Assembly: GCF_022899935.1 (NCBI RefSeq)
Contig: NZ_JALJCJ010000004.1
Location: 124,001-188,000 of the forward strand
Reading direction: 5' to 3'
DNA from: Shinella curvata
GTDB lineage: Bacteria; Pseudomonadota; Alphaproteobacteria; Rhizobiales; Rhizobiaceae
DNA length: 64,000 bases
Shown here: positions 18,779-26,394 of the stretch, in pieces
How positions within the stretch are numbered: the stretch's first letter is position 1
Layout: each line of letters starts with the position of its first letter
Notes under the pieces: generated by a model
What the model saw: the letters and a program-made list of their open reading frames with translations, nothing else
Told to the model about the DNA's origin: nothing
The model's database searches: none
Translations under genes and position numbers: made by a program

Positions 18779-19557
18779 GCTTCAAGGCCCGAATAGGCAA
18801 GTGTCATCAGCCGGCCAAGCTCTGGTCGCACAGCCTGATCGCCACACAGACGCAGGCATGCCCAAGCCGTTGCGAGGTTGCTGGTGACGACGGGCTTGCC
18901 AATGACGGCTTCGATCTCTGCCGCCACACCCGCTGCCCGTACCGCTGTGCAGGAAATGAACAATGCATCGCTGTCGGGTGCGGTCGCTTCCTTCGCGAAC
19001 GCAACGATCTCCCGCGGAGAAATCCGTGCCATCTCGCGATCATCCGTCAGGTCAAGGCAGGTGAAACGGGCAATGTCGAAGCCGAGCGCCAGGAAATAAT
19101 CCGCCATCGGCCTGCTGGTTTCGACCGTGTAGGGCGTGAGGACTGATATGCGTTTTGCGCTGAATGCCTTGAGTGCCGCGACAGCGGCGGCAGTGGGCGT
19201 CACGACCGTGGCGGTGGGTTTTGCGGCCTTGACCGCGGCCTTGACCTCGGCATTGCCGATTACAACCGAGGCGGATGTGCAGGAGTACATGACGACATCG
19301 AGCGGCTCGTCCGGCAGGATAAGTGCGGCACCGGATGTCAGCGATGGCTGCATCGCACACAGATTTTCAGGCGTCACCGGGTTTGCATAGGGAATGCGGG
19401 TCGCGTAGATGCCGATCCGGTCGCTTGCCACCATGCGCTGAAAATCCACTTCCGTTGTATGGTCAGTTGCAAGAATGATCAGGCCGACGCGTTTTTCAAC
19501 CGGCCGGTCGTCCAGTTCTGGCGCGTGCGAGGCCAGCGTAAGGTCGAGCGTCTGCAT
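18775..19557 (-). CDS. eutA: Ectoine utilization protein EutA (Asp/Glu racemase fold)
   Basis: A 260-residue protein of the Asp/Glu/hydantoin racemase or maleate isomerase fold. Paired active-site cysteine regions are 'VVMYSCTSASVVIG' near residue 88 and 'ALFISCTAVRAAG' near residue 205. EutA acts with EutB and EutC on 5-hydroxyectoine, probably by changing stereochemistry, though its exact chemistry is not shown by sequence. The frame stays open to 19866, but the ATG at 19557 is chosen because it overlaps the ehuD stop codon (TGATG), the same coupling used elsewhere in this operon. Confidence 0.88.
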   Translation of the reverse strand: MQTLDLTLASHAPELDDRPVEKRVGLIILATDHTTEVDFQRMVASDRIGIYATRIPYANPVTPENLCAMQPSLTSGAALILPDEPLDVVMYSCTSASVVIGNAEVKAAVKAAKPTATVVTPTAAAVAALKAFSAKRISVLTPYTVETSRPMADYFLALGFDIARFTCLDLTDDREMARISPREIVAFAKEATAPDSDALFISCTAVRAAGVAAEIEAVIGKPVVTSNLATAWACLRLCGDQAVRPELGRLMTLAYSGLEA

Positions 19558-20219
19558 CAGCGTTCCTCCACGCGGGCATAACGTTCTTCCAGCCAGCGCA
19601 GGAAGACGACGGAGATCAGGCTCATGACCAGGAAGAACACCCCGACCAGCGTCATCGGCTCGATATAACGGTAGCTGCTGTTGGCGACGCTTTTCGCCTG
19701 GTTCATCAGTTCCAGCACCGTAATGGCCGAGAGCAAGGGTGTCTCCTTGAACATGGCGATGAGATAGTTGGCGAGCGCGGGGATCATCGGCGGGATCGCC
19801 TGCGGCAGGATGACGTGGATCCAAGTCTGTTGGCCGGTAAGGTTCGTCGCCTTGGCAGCTTCCCACTGTCCGCGCGGCACGTTCTCGATGCCGGCGCGGT
19901 AGACTTCCGCCGCATAGGTGCCGTAGTGCAGGCCGAGCCCGATGACGCCGGCAAGCAAGGCCGGCAGGCGGATGCCGATATCCGGCAGCACATAGAAGAT
20001 GAAATAGAGCTGGACCAGCAGCGGCGTGCCACGAATGAACTCAACGACAAAGCCCGTTGCCTTGGCGATCGGCTTGGGCGCGGTCATGCGCAGGATGGCG
20101 AAGATAAGGCCGATAACTGCCGCGAGGGCAGCCCCGAACACCGTTGCCAGAATGGTGATCTTCAGCCCGTCGATGAGGGTCGGCATGATCTGCCAGACGA
20201 AATTCCAGTCCCATTCCAT
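19557..20219 (-). CDS. ehuD: Ectoine/hydroxyectoine ABC transporter permease EhuD
   Basis: A 220-residue permease of the polar amino acid (HisMQ) class. The conserved block 'EFIRGTPLLVQLYFIFYVLP' sits near residues 60-80 and the EAA-like loop is 'EAAKATNLTGQQTWIHVILPQA'. It forms the membrane channel with EhuC, which ends 2 nt upstream. Its stop codon overlaps the eutA start. The ectoine role comes from its place between ehuABC and eutABC; the family as a whole carries polar amino acids. Confidence 0.9.
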   Translation of the reverse strand: MEWDWNFVWQIMPTLIDGLKITILATVFGAALAAVIGLIFAILRMTAPKPIAKATGFVVEFIRGTPLLVQLYFIFYVLPDIGIRLPALLAGVIGLGLHYGTYAAEVYRAGIENVPRGQWEAAKATNLTGQQTWIHVILPQAIPPMIPALANYLIAMFKETPLLSAITVLELMNQAKSVANSSYRYIEPMTLVGVFFLVMSLISVVFLRWLEERYARVEER

Positions 20220-20221
20220 CG

Positions 20222-20881
20222 TCAGGTCCTCACACCGTCGAGACCGCGGGTGACACGGCGCTCCAGCCAGCGCATGCCATGGGAAATGGCGAGCGCCATC
20301 AGGAAGTAGAGCACGAGGATGACGGCGAAGGGGATCAGCGTGTTGCCGGTCTGCGCACGCACCACCTGTGCCTGGAACGTCATGTCGGTCAGCGAGATCA
20401 GCGAGACGACGGCCGTGCCCTTCAGCAGTTCGATTGCATTGTTGCCGAAGGTCGGAAGCATCAGCGGCAGTGCCTGGGGCAGGATGACGTGGCGCATTGC
20501 CTGCCCGCGCGTCAAATTGAGCGCGATGCAGGCCTCGCGCTGCTCGCGGCCGATCGCCTTGACTGCACCGCGGACGACCTCCGCACCGTAAGCGCCGACA
20601 TTCAGTCCCAACGCCAGCACGCCGGCCTGCAACGGAGATAGCGTCACACCGGCAAAGGGCAGCACGAAGTAGACCCAGAAGAGCTGGACGAAGATCGAGG
20701 TGCCGCGAAAGAACTCGATATAGGTCGTGGCCAGAGCCCGGACCGCCATGAAGCGGCTGACACGGCCGAGGCCGGCGAGAAACGCCATGACGACGGCAAG
20801 CGCCGAACCCATGACGGTGAGTTGCAACGTCACGAGCGCGCCCTGCAGGATCAGTCCTATATAGCCGGACCAGTCGGTCAT
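20222..20881 (-). CDS. ehuC: Ectoine/hydroxyectoine ABC transporter permease EhuC
   Basis: A 219-residue HisMQ-type permease paralogous to EhuD. It contains 'EFFRGTSIFVQLFWVYFVLP' near residues 55-75 and an EAA-like loop around 'EACIALNLTRGQAMRHVILPQA'. About five hydrophobic segments are visible. It follows ehuB after a 72-bp gap with a GC-rich hairpin and precedes ehuD by 2 nt. Confidence 0.9.
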   Translation of the reverse strand: MTDWSGYIGLILQGALVTLQLTVMGSALAVVMAFLAGLGRVSRFMAVRALATTYIEFFRGTSIFVQLFWVYFVLPFAGVTLSPLQAGVLALGLNVGAYGAEVVRGAVKAIGREQREACIALNLTRGQAMRHVILPQALPLMLPTFGNNAIELLKGTAVVSLISLTDMTFQAQVVRAQTGNTLIPFAVILVLYFLMALAISHGMRWLERRVTRGLDGVRT

Positions 20882-20914
20882 GGTGTTTCCGTGTGCAAAG
20901 GGATTGGCTGTCCC

Positions 20915-20931
20915 CTCCCCGCGCCGGGGAG
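20915..20931 (-). repeat. GC-rich hairpin between ehuB and ehuC
   Basis: CTCCCC and GGGGAG form a 6-bp stem with a 5-nt loop in the gap after the binding-protein gene. It has no T-run. Stems here commonly protect the binding-protein message, allowing more EhuB than permease. That role is inferred. Confidence 0.45.
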
Positions 20932-20953
20932 AGGACGGATTGCGATGCGTCGC

Positions 20954-21805
20954 CTATTTGGCGGCGCAGAGCTTGTCGCGGCTCGTCGACATCGCGGCCT
21001 TGGCGGAAAAGCCGTAGGGCTCGATGATCTTGGCGAATTCACCGGATTCCTTCAGCTTGGCGAGTTCCACGTCGAATGCGTCACGCAACGCCTCGTCGCC
21101 TTTCCGGAAGGCCGCGCCGTCGCAGTAGACCGGCGCCCCCTCGACGGGAGCGACGACTTCGATTTCAGGGTCGTTCGCCTTGGCGACGAGATCGTTGATC
21201 GAGAGAACCGGCAACGAATAGGCGTCGATACGACCATCCTGCAGCATTTTCAGACCGCTCTGGCCGTCCGGCACGACGATCACGCGGTCGCGAGGCACGC
21301 CGGCCTCGAGCGCCAGTTTTTCTTCCGTGCCGCCGCCTGGCGCGCCGATCCTGGCATCCGGATTGTCCGCGATGTCCTTGTAGCTCTTGAGTTTCAGCGG
21401 ATTGCCCTTCTTGAGCGCGAACGCCTCGGCGTCACAGAGCACCGGCTCGGAATAGGCGACGGCCGCGCAGCGTTCCGGTTTCATGAAGAGGCCTGCGGTG
21501 ATGACATCGTGACGGCCGGCCTGGAGGCCGGGGATCATCGCGCCGTATTCCGAGATCGATGCGACGATGTCGGCGACACCGAGACGCTTGAACACTTCGC
21601 GCGCCACATCGGGTGCGGCACCCGAGACCTTGCCGTCTGCGGCCACCGCCGTGAAGGGCGGCTCGTTGGCGATGGCGACGCGCGCAAACCCTTGCGCCTT
21701 CAATTCCTCCAGCCTTGCATCATCGGCGAAAGCGGGTGTGGAGGTGATGACTGCCATCAGCGCGCTTGCGCCGGCGGCCATGCTCAAAATTGTCCTGATG
21801 CTCAT
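20954..21805 (-). CDS. ehuB: Ectoine/hydroxyectoine ABC transporter substrate-binding protein EhuB
   Basis: A 283-residue periplasmic binding protein of the SBP_bac_3 family with a Sec signal peptide ending near 'STPAFADD'. The mature start 'RVAIANEPPFTAVAADGKVSGAAPDV' is the usual family opening that contributes ligand-contacting residues. EhuB binds ectoine and hydroxyectoine with high affinity in Sinorhizobium. The ATG at 21805 is preferred over 21850 because AGAGGAG lies just upstream and the signal peptide starts there. Confidence 0.91.
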   Translation of the reverse strand: MSIRTILSMAAGASALMAVITSTPAFADDARLEELKAQGFARVAIANEPPFTAVAADGKVSGAAPDVAREVFKRLGVADIVASISEYGAMIPGLQAGRHDVITAGLFMKPERCAAVAYSEPVLCDAEAFALKKGNPLKLKSYKDIADNPDARIGAPGGGTEEKLALEAGVPRDRVIVVPDGQSGLKMLQDGRIDAYSLPVLSINDLVAKANDPEIEVVAPVEGAPVYCDGAAFRKGDEALRDAFDVELAKLKESGEFAKIIEPYGFSAKAAMSTSRDKLCAAK

Positions 21806-21868
21806 TGTCGCGAACTCCTCTGGCTGTTCCCTGGTTGTTGCTTGGAGCATATTTCCGAAGGAGTACCT

Positions 21869-22654
21869 TCAGACGCGGTGCCCGGCCGCGATGATCTTGC
21901 GCAGGAACGTCTGTGTGCGCTCCTGTTTGGGATTGCGGAAAATCTCGTCCGGCTTGCCCTCCTCGACGATCCTTCCGCGGTCGAAGAACAGGATGCGGTC
22001 GGCAAAGTCATGGGCGAAGCCCATTTCGTGGGTGACGAGCAGCATGGTCATGTCGGTCTCGGCGGCGAGCTTGCGCATGACGTTCAGCACTTCCTCGACC
22101 AGTTCCGGGTCGAGTGCCGAGGTGACCTCGTCGAACAGCATGATTTTCGGAGAGAGCGCGAGGGCGCGAGCGATGGCGACGCGCTGCTTCTGTCCGCCGG
22201 ACAGTTGGGCGGGCATGCTTTTCGCCTTGTCGGCAAGACCCACCATGTCGAGAAGCTCCATCGCCCGCTTCTGCGCCTCGGCCTTTGCCACGCCCTTGGT
22301 CAGCATCGGCGCGAGCGTGACATTGTCGAGCACACATTTGTGCGGAAAGAGATTGAAGTGCTGGAAGACCATGCCGATCTTCTCGCGCATCCGGTGCAGG
22401 TGGCGGTCGTCCGCCGGTACGAGGCCGCCGTCTTTCGGCATATGATAGAGCTGGTCGCCCTCGACCTCGATATGGCCGCCGCTGATGGCCTCCAACGTCA
22501 TCAGAATGCGCAGGATCGTCGTCTTGCCGGAGCCGGATGGGCCAATGAGCGCGAGCTTCTCGCCCGGCAGCACGTCCATCGACAATCCGTCGAGCACAGT
22601 CAGCGCGCCGTAGCGCTTCGTGATGTTGTCGATGCGGATGATGGGGGCGGCCAT
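21869..22654 (-). CDS. ehuA: Ectoine/hydroxyectoine ABC transporter ATP-binding protein EhuA
   Basis: A 261-residue ATPase of the GlnQ/HisP class. Walker A is GPSGSGKTT near residue 38, the signature is LSGGQKQR, Walker B is MLFDEVTSALDPE and the switch region is VTHEMGFA. The start at 22654 has AGGGAGAG upstream. It powers EhuCD. It is the first transport gene after enuR, and the 122-bp gap before it is AT-rich with its own inverted repeat, so a second promoter within the operon is likely. Confidence 0.9.
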   Translation of the reverse strand: MAAPIIRIDNITKRYGALTVLDGLSMDVLPGEKLALIGPSGSGKTTILRILMTLEAISGGHIEVEGDQLYHMPKDGGLVPADDRHLHRMREKIGMVFQHFNLFPHKCVLDNVTLAPMLTKGVAKAEAQKRAMELLDMVGLADKAKSMPAQLSGGQKQRVAIARALALSPKIMLFDEVTSALDPELVEEVLNVMRKLAAETDMTMLLVTHEMGFAHDFADRILFFDRGRIVEEGKPDEIFRNPKQERTQTFLRKIIAAGHRV

Positions 22655-22721
22655 GCATGTCTCTCCCTGTTGAGACAAGTGATGGCCTAACGATGCGCGG
22701 CGATGGAAATCATGTCAATCC

Positions 22722-22747
22722 GAATAATAATATCAGTACAATTATTC
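22722..22747. promoter_or_regulatory. AT-rich inverted repeat between enuR and ehuA
   Basis: GAATAAT at 22722-22728 and ATTATTC at 22741-22747 form a perfect 7-bp inverted repeat with a 12-nt spacer in the AT-rich gap upstream of ehuA. It suits a regulator site, possibly for EnuR, or part of a promoter. Function is inferred. Confidence 0.45.
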
Positions 22748-22776
22748 TTCTGACGCCCGATTGGCGGGCAATTCCA

Positions 22777-24162
22777 TCAAATTGCGAGCAGAAGCGCCTC
22801 GGGATTTCCGCTGGCCAGCGAGGCCAGAATGCCGAGCCCCGTGCGAAGTTCCTGTTCGGTCGTCGAGCCGAGCGAAATCCGCACTGCCGGATGCCAGGGC
22901 TGATCACAGGTGCGGAAGGACGAGCCGGGGGCGATGGCGACGCCGCGAAGACGGGCCTGCGAAACGAAACCTTCTTCCGTGTGGCCCTCCGGCAGCGGCA
23001 ACCAGACATGAAGGCTTTGTGGATGCGCATGATAGGGCAGGCCTGCAAACGCCTCCTCCGCGATGGCGTGGCGCCCGAACAGCGCCCGGCGCTGCCATGT
23101 CACGAGTTCCATGGCCGTACCGTCGCTGACCCAGCGCGTGGCAATTTCGGCAATCGACGGCGTCGCCATCCAGTTGGAGACAAGATGGCGGTTGGCGACG
23201 GCCGCGACATAGCGGTCGGGCGCGGCGAGATAGCCAATGCGCAGGCCCGGCACTGTGATCTTGGTGAAGCTGGTGACGTAGAGCGTACGCTCCGGCGCGT
23301 AGGCGGCAAGCGGCGGCGGCTTGTGCTCGACCAACGGCCCCAGAATGTCGTTTTCGATGATCGCGATGTCATGCCGTCGCGCGACATCGGCAAGAGCCTG
23401 CCGGCGATCCGCGCTCATCAGCGTGGCGGTCGGATTGATGACGGAAGGTTGCAGAAAGACGGCGCGAATGACGCCCGTGCGGCAGGCCTCGTCCAGCGCC
23501 TCCGGGATCATGCCGTCGCGATCGATCGCAAGGCCTTCGAGATGCAGGCCGAGATAGGTGGAGAGCGGCACCAATGTGTGGTGGCTGATCGCCTCCGTCG
23601 CGATGGTCGAACCCGGCGGCGCCACGCTCATCAGGGCAACCGTCATGCCCGAGGTCGCGCCGTTGGTGAGGCTGATGTTGAGTGGCGAAACATCGACGCC
23701 GCAGCGCGCCAGCCACTCGGCCGCGACGGCTCTGTGGCGCGGGAAAACCATGTTCGGCCGGAAGGAAAGCGCCGAACTCGACGGCAGGTTCTCCGCAAGC
23801 CAGCCGAAGGCCTCGCGCATGCGTTCCAGGTGAAGCTGCTCGCAGACGGGCTTCAGGATCGACAGGTCAACCAGCTCTCCGAGGCGCTCGGGAAGATAGG
23901 GCGGCTCCGGCTCCTTCGGTCTTGTTTGCACGAAGGAGCCGCGGCCGATTTCGCCGGAGATGAGGCCGCGACGGATCAATTCATCATAGGCACGACTGAC
24001 GGTCTGCACGGAGAGTTTGAGGTCGTCAGCGAGCTTGCGATGTGGCAGGAGGCGTGTACCGTTTGGCAGGAGCCCTTCCTGGATGGCTCGGGCGATCTGC
24101 TCGGCAAGGGAGAGATAGGCCGGCCGGCGCAATTGGGATATATCGGGACGCCAACTTGTCAT
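22777..24162 (-). CDS. enuR: MocR/GntR-type ectoine utilization regulator EnuR
   Basis: A 461-residue regulator with an N-terminal GntR winged helix (residues of about 10-80, including 'LPHRKLADDLKLSVQTVSRAY') fused to an aminotransferase-like domain. The PLP lysine is K301 in 'SFTKITVPG'. EnuR represses ectoine genes and is relieved by intermediates of ectoine breakdown that react with PLP. The start at 24162 is chosen because the protein then opens MTSWRPD; a TTG further upstream (24198) also keeps the frame. It is the first gene of the enuR-ehuABCD-eutABCDE operon and faces the Lrp-type gene at 24265. Confidence 0.9.
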   Translation of the reverse strand: MTSWRPDISQLRRPAYLSLAEQIARAIQEGLLPNGTRLLPHRKLADDLKLSVQTVSRAYDELIRRGLISGEIGRGSFVQTRPKEPEPPYLPERLGELVDLSILKPVCEQLHLERMREAFGWLAENLPSSSALSFRPNMVFPRHRAVAAEWLARCGVDVSPLNISLTNGATSGMTVALMSVAPPGSTIATEAISHHTLVPLSTYLGLHLEGLAIDRDGMIPEALDEACRTGVIRAVFLQPSVINPTATLMSADRRQALADVARRHDIAIIENDILGPLVEHKPPPLAAYAPERTLYVTSFTKITVPGLRIGYLAAPDRYVAAVANRHLVSNWMATPSIAEIATRWVSDGTAMELVTWQRRALFGRHAIAEEAFAGLPYHAHPQSLHVWLPLPEGHTEEGFVSQARLRGVAIAPGSSFRTCDQPWHPAVRISLGSTTEQELRTGLGILASLASGNPEALLLAI

Positions 24163-24192
24163 GATTTCGACAGTGCTCAAATTCAGTTCAAT

Positions 24193-24221
24193 TGACAACG
24201 CAAAAATGCGTTTTCATTGTC
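24193..24221. promoter_or_regulatory. Nested dyad in the enuR-asnC divergent promoter
   Basis: GACAA at 24194-24198 pairs with TTGTC at 24217-24221, and inside it CGCA (24199-24202) pairs with TGCG (24207-24210) around AAAA. A TTGACA -35-like hexamer overlaps at 24193-24198. This is a good candidate operator for EnuR or the Lrp-type regulator, controlling both arms of the ectoine locus. Confidence 0.5.
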
Positions 24222-24264
24222 TTTTTCCTACTTTTGACATGATACCCGCCCGGAGGGCGACCGC

Positions 24265-24747
24265 ATGAAACTCGATGCCATAGACCTGCGCATCCTGGAG
24301 GTCATCCAGGAGAACGGACGTATCACCAAGCTGGCTCTGGCGGAAAAAGCGGGCCTGTCGCCCACGCCCTGCTGGCTGCGCCTGCGCAAGCTGGAAAAGG
24401 CGGGCATCGTCTCGGGCTATCATGCGCGGGTCGCGGTGCGGCGCCTGGCGCCGGTGGCGAGCGTACTGATGGAAGTGACGCTCGCCAACCATAGGCAGGC
24501 GGATTTCGAGCGGTTTGAACGCGCAGTCGCCGCAACACCTGATATCGTCGCCTGCTGGTCCGTCGGCGGCGGCGTCGATTACATCTTGAAGATCATGACC
24601 GCCGATATCGACGCTTATCAGCGGCTCGTCGATAGCCTGCTCGACCGCGAGCTCGGCATCGATCGCTATTTCACCTACATCGTCACGAAGACCGTGAAGG
24701 AGGAGACGGTCCTGCCGCTTGCGACCCTGCTTCCCGTCTCGGGGTAG
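24265..24747 (+). CDS. doeX: Lrp/AsnC-family regulator of ectoine degradation (DoeX)
   Basis: A 160-residue Lrp/AsnC regulator. The N-terminal helix-turn-helix (residues 1-60, 'ITKLALAEKAGLSPTPCWLRLRKLE') is followed by an RAM/AsnC ligand domain containing 'VAATPDIVACWSVGGGVDYIL'. In ectoine loci this gene, called asnC or doeX, sits with ssd and atf and activates the degradation genes. It lies divergent to enuR and upstream of doeC. Lrp-type proteins usually form octamers that respond to amino acids; here a pathway intermediate is the likely signal. Confidence 0.88.
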   Translation: MKLDAIDLRILEVIQENGRITKLALAEKAGLSPTPCWLRLRKLEKAGIVSGYHARVAVRRLAPVASVLMEVTLANHRQADFERFERAVAATPDIVACWSVGGGVDYILKIMTADIDAYQRLVDSLLDRELGIDRYFTYIVTKTVKEETVLPLATLLPVSG

Positions 24748-24749
24748 AG

Positions 24750-24816
24750 AGATTGTCTGCGACCGCCCGTACCTTTGGCCAAAGTCTCTGTGCTCGGCCC
24801 CGGCAATAGACAATCT
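24750..24816. promoter_or_regulatory. Inverted repeat and 12-bp palindrome upstream of doeC
   Basis: AGATTGTC at 24750-24757 is repeated inverted as GACAATCT at 24809-24816. Between them is the perfect palindrome CTTTGGCCAAAG (24773-24784). The whole lies in the 116-bp gap between doeX and doeC and may be a promoter region separating the two. The ATTGTCT string also occurs at 24216-24222 beside enuR. Confidence 0.45.
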
Positions 24817-24863
24817 GCCGCGCCTCATCTGGCAGACTCCTCCAACCATCAGAGGAGGCCGCC

Positions 24864-26360
24864 ATGACCGCGCTATTTGCCCGCACAGCCTTTCACGACA
24901 CGCTCGCCCGCCTTGCCGACCCACACCTGCGGCGTGAGCTGTCTTATGTCGGCGGCCGCTGGATCGCCGGTCGGGAGGGCGCAAGTTTCGAGGTCAAGGA
25001 CCCCGCGTCGAATGCTACGCTTGCCTGGATCGCATCGCTCGATGCTGGACAGACGGCGGACGCCATCACCGCCGCAAGCGGGGCGTTTCCCGTCTGGCGG
25101 GACATGCTGCCGCAACAACGCGGCGCGATCCTGCGTAAATGGCACGGTCTGATGCTGGAGCATCGTGACGATCTTGCGCTGCTGATGACGCTGGAGCAGG
25201 GAAAGCCGCTCGCCGAATCCCGCGGTGAGATCGACTACGCCGCCTCCTTCATCGAATGGTATGCCGAGGAAGGCAAGCGCCTCAACGTGGAGAGTGTCAC
25301 CAGTCACCTGCCCGGTGCCGAAATGATTGCGCGCCGCGAGGCGCTCGGCGTTGTGGGCATTGTCACCCCCTGGAATTTTCCTTCTGCCATGATCACCCGC
25401 AAGGCTGCTGCGGCACTCGCCGCCGGCTGCACTGTCGTCGCTCATCCTTCGAGCGAGACGCCGCTTTCTGCTTTGGCGCTCGCAGAACTCGGCGAGCGTG
25501 CCGGCCTGCCTGCCGGCGTCTTCAATGTCGTGACTGGCGATGCCGCAACCATTGTCGGCTGCATGAATGCCGATGCGCGCGTCCGGGCCATGAGTTTTAC
25601 CGGCTCGACGGAGATCGGCAAGCTGATCGCTGCCCAGTGCGCGCCCACCATGAAGCGGCTCGTCATGGAGCTTGGCGGCCACGCCCCGCTGATCGTCTTT
25701 GCCGATGCCGATATCGACAAGGCGGCCGATATCGCCGTCAATGCCAAGTTTGCCACATCAGGCCAGGATTGCCTTGCCGCCAATCGCATCTATGTCGAAC
25801 GCCCGATCCTGGCGGCTTTCACGAAGGCCTTCAAGGCCCGCATCGAGGCCCTGAAGGTCGGCGCCGGACTGGAGGCCGGCGTCGAGATTGGTCCGCTGAT
25901 GCATGAACGGGCCATTTCCAAGGTGGAGGAGCAGGTCGCCGATGCGCTGGAGCACGGCGCGAAGCTTCTGACCGGCGGCAAGCGCCACAAGGCCGGGCCG
26001 CTCTTCTTCGAGCCGACCTTGCTTTCGGATGTTTCCGACAATGCCCGCATCATGCGGGAGGAGACCTTTGGTCCCGTCGCGGCGGTGACGGCCTTTGACA
26101 GTGAGGCGGAAGTGGTGACGCGTGCCAACGATACGGAATACGGCCTCGTCGCTTATGTCGTCACCGAAAACGGCGCACGCCAGATGCGTCTTGCCCGTGC
26201 GCTGGAATACGGCATGGTCGCTATAAACCGTGTAAAGATCACCGGTGGCCCGATCCCCTTCGGCGGCTGGAAACAATCGGGTCTCGGCCGCGAGGGCTCG
26301 CGCCACGGCATGGAGGCCTTCACCGAACTCAAATATCTCTGCATCGATACGGCAGCCTGA
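24864..26360 (+). CDS. doeC: Aspartate-semialdehyde dehydrogenase of ectoine degradation (DoeC; Ssd)
   Basis: A 498-residue NAD(P)-dependent aldehyde dehydrogenase close to succinate-semialdehyde dehydrogenases. The nucleotide-site motif is 'IVTPWNFPSAMITRK', the general-base glutamate is in MELGGHAP and the catalytic cysteine is near residue 302 in 'SGQDCLAANR'. In this locus it should oxidise aspartate semialdehyde to aspartate, the last step of ectoine use. AGAGGAGG lies 6-7 nt upstream of the start. It is followed after 34 bp by doeD. By sequence alone it could be called GabD. Confidence 0.88.
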   Translation: MTALFARTAFHDTLARLADPHLRRELSYVGGRWIAGREGASFEVKDPASNATLAWIASLDAGQTADAITAASGAFPVWRDMLPQQRGAILRKWHGLMLEHRDDLALLMTLEQGKPLAESRGEIDYAASFIEWYAEEGKRLNVESVTSHLPGAEMIARREALGVVGIVTPWNFPSAMITRKAAAALAAGCTVVAHPSSETPLSALALAELGERAGLPAGVFNVVTGDAATIVGCMNADARVRAMSFTGSTEIGKLIAAQCAPTMKRLVMELGGHAPLIVFADADIDKAADIAVNAKFATSGQDCLAANRIYVERPILAAFTKAFKARIEALKVGAGLEAGVEIGPLMHERAISKVEEQVADALEHGAKLLTGGKRHKAGPLFFEPTLLSDVSDNARIMREETFGPVAAVTAFDSEAEVVTRANDTEYGLVAYVVTENGARQMRLARALEYGMVAINRVKITGGPIPFGGWKQSGLGREGSRHGMEAFTELKYLCIDTAA

Positions 26361-26394
26361 TTGCGGCGCCACTGAACACGTGAAAGGAAAGACC

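Noticed and set aside
20822-22690. A 622-codon open frame on the plus strand
   Set aside because: It lies opposite ehuC, ehuB and ehuA, which have clear families and ribosome sites. The predicted protein is His/Arg-rich with no recognisable domain, typical of an antisense frame in GC-rich DNA.
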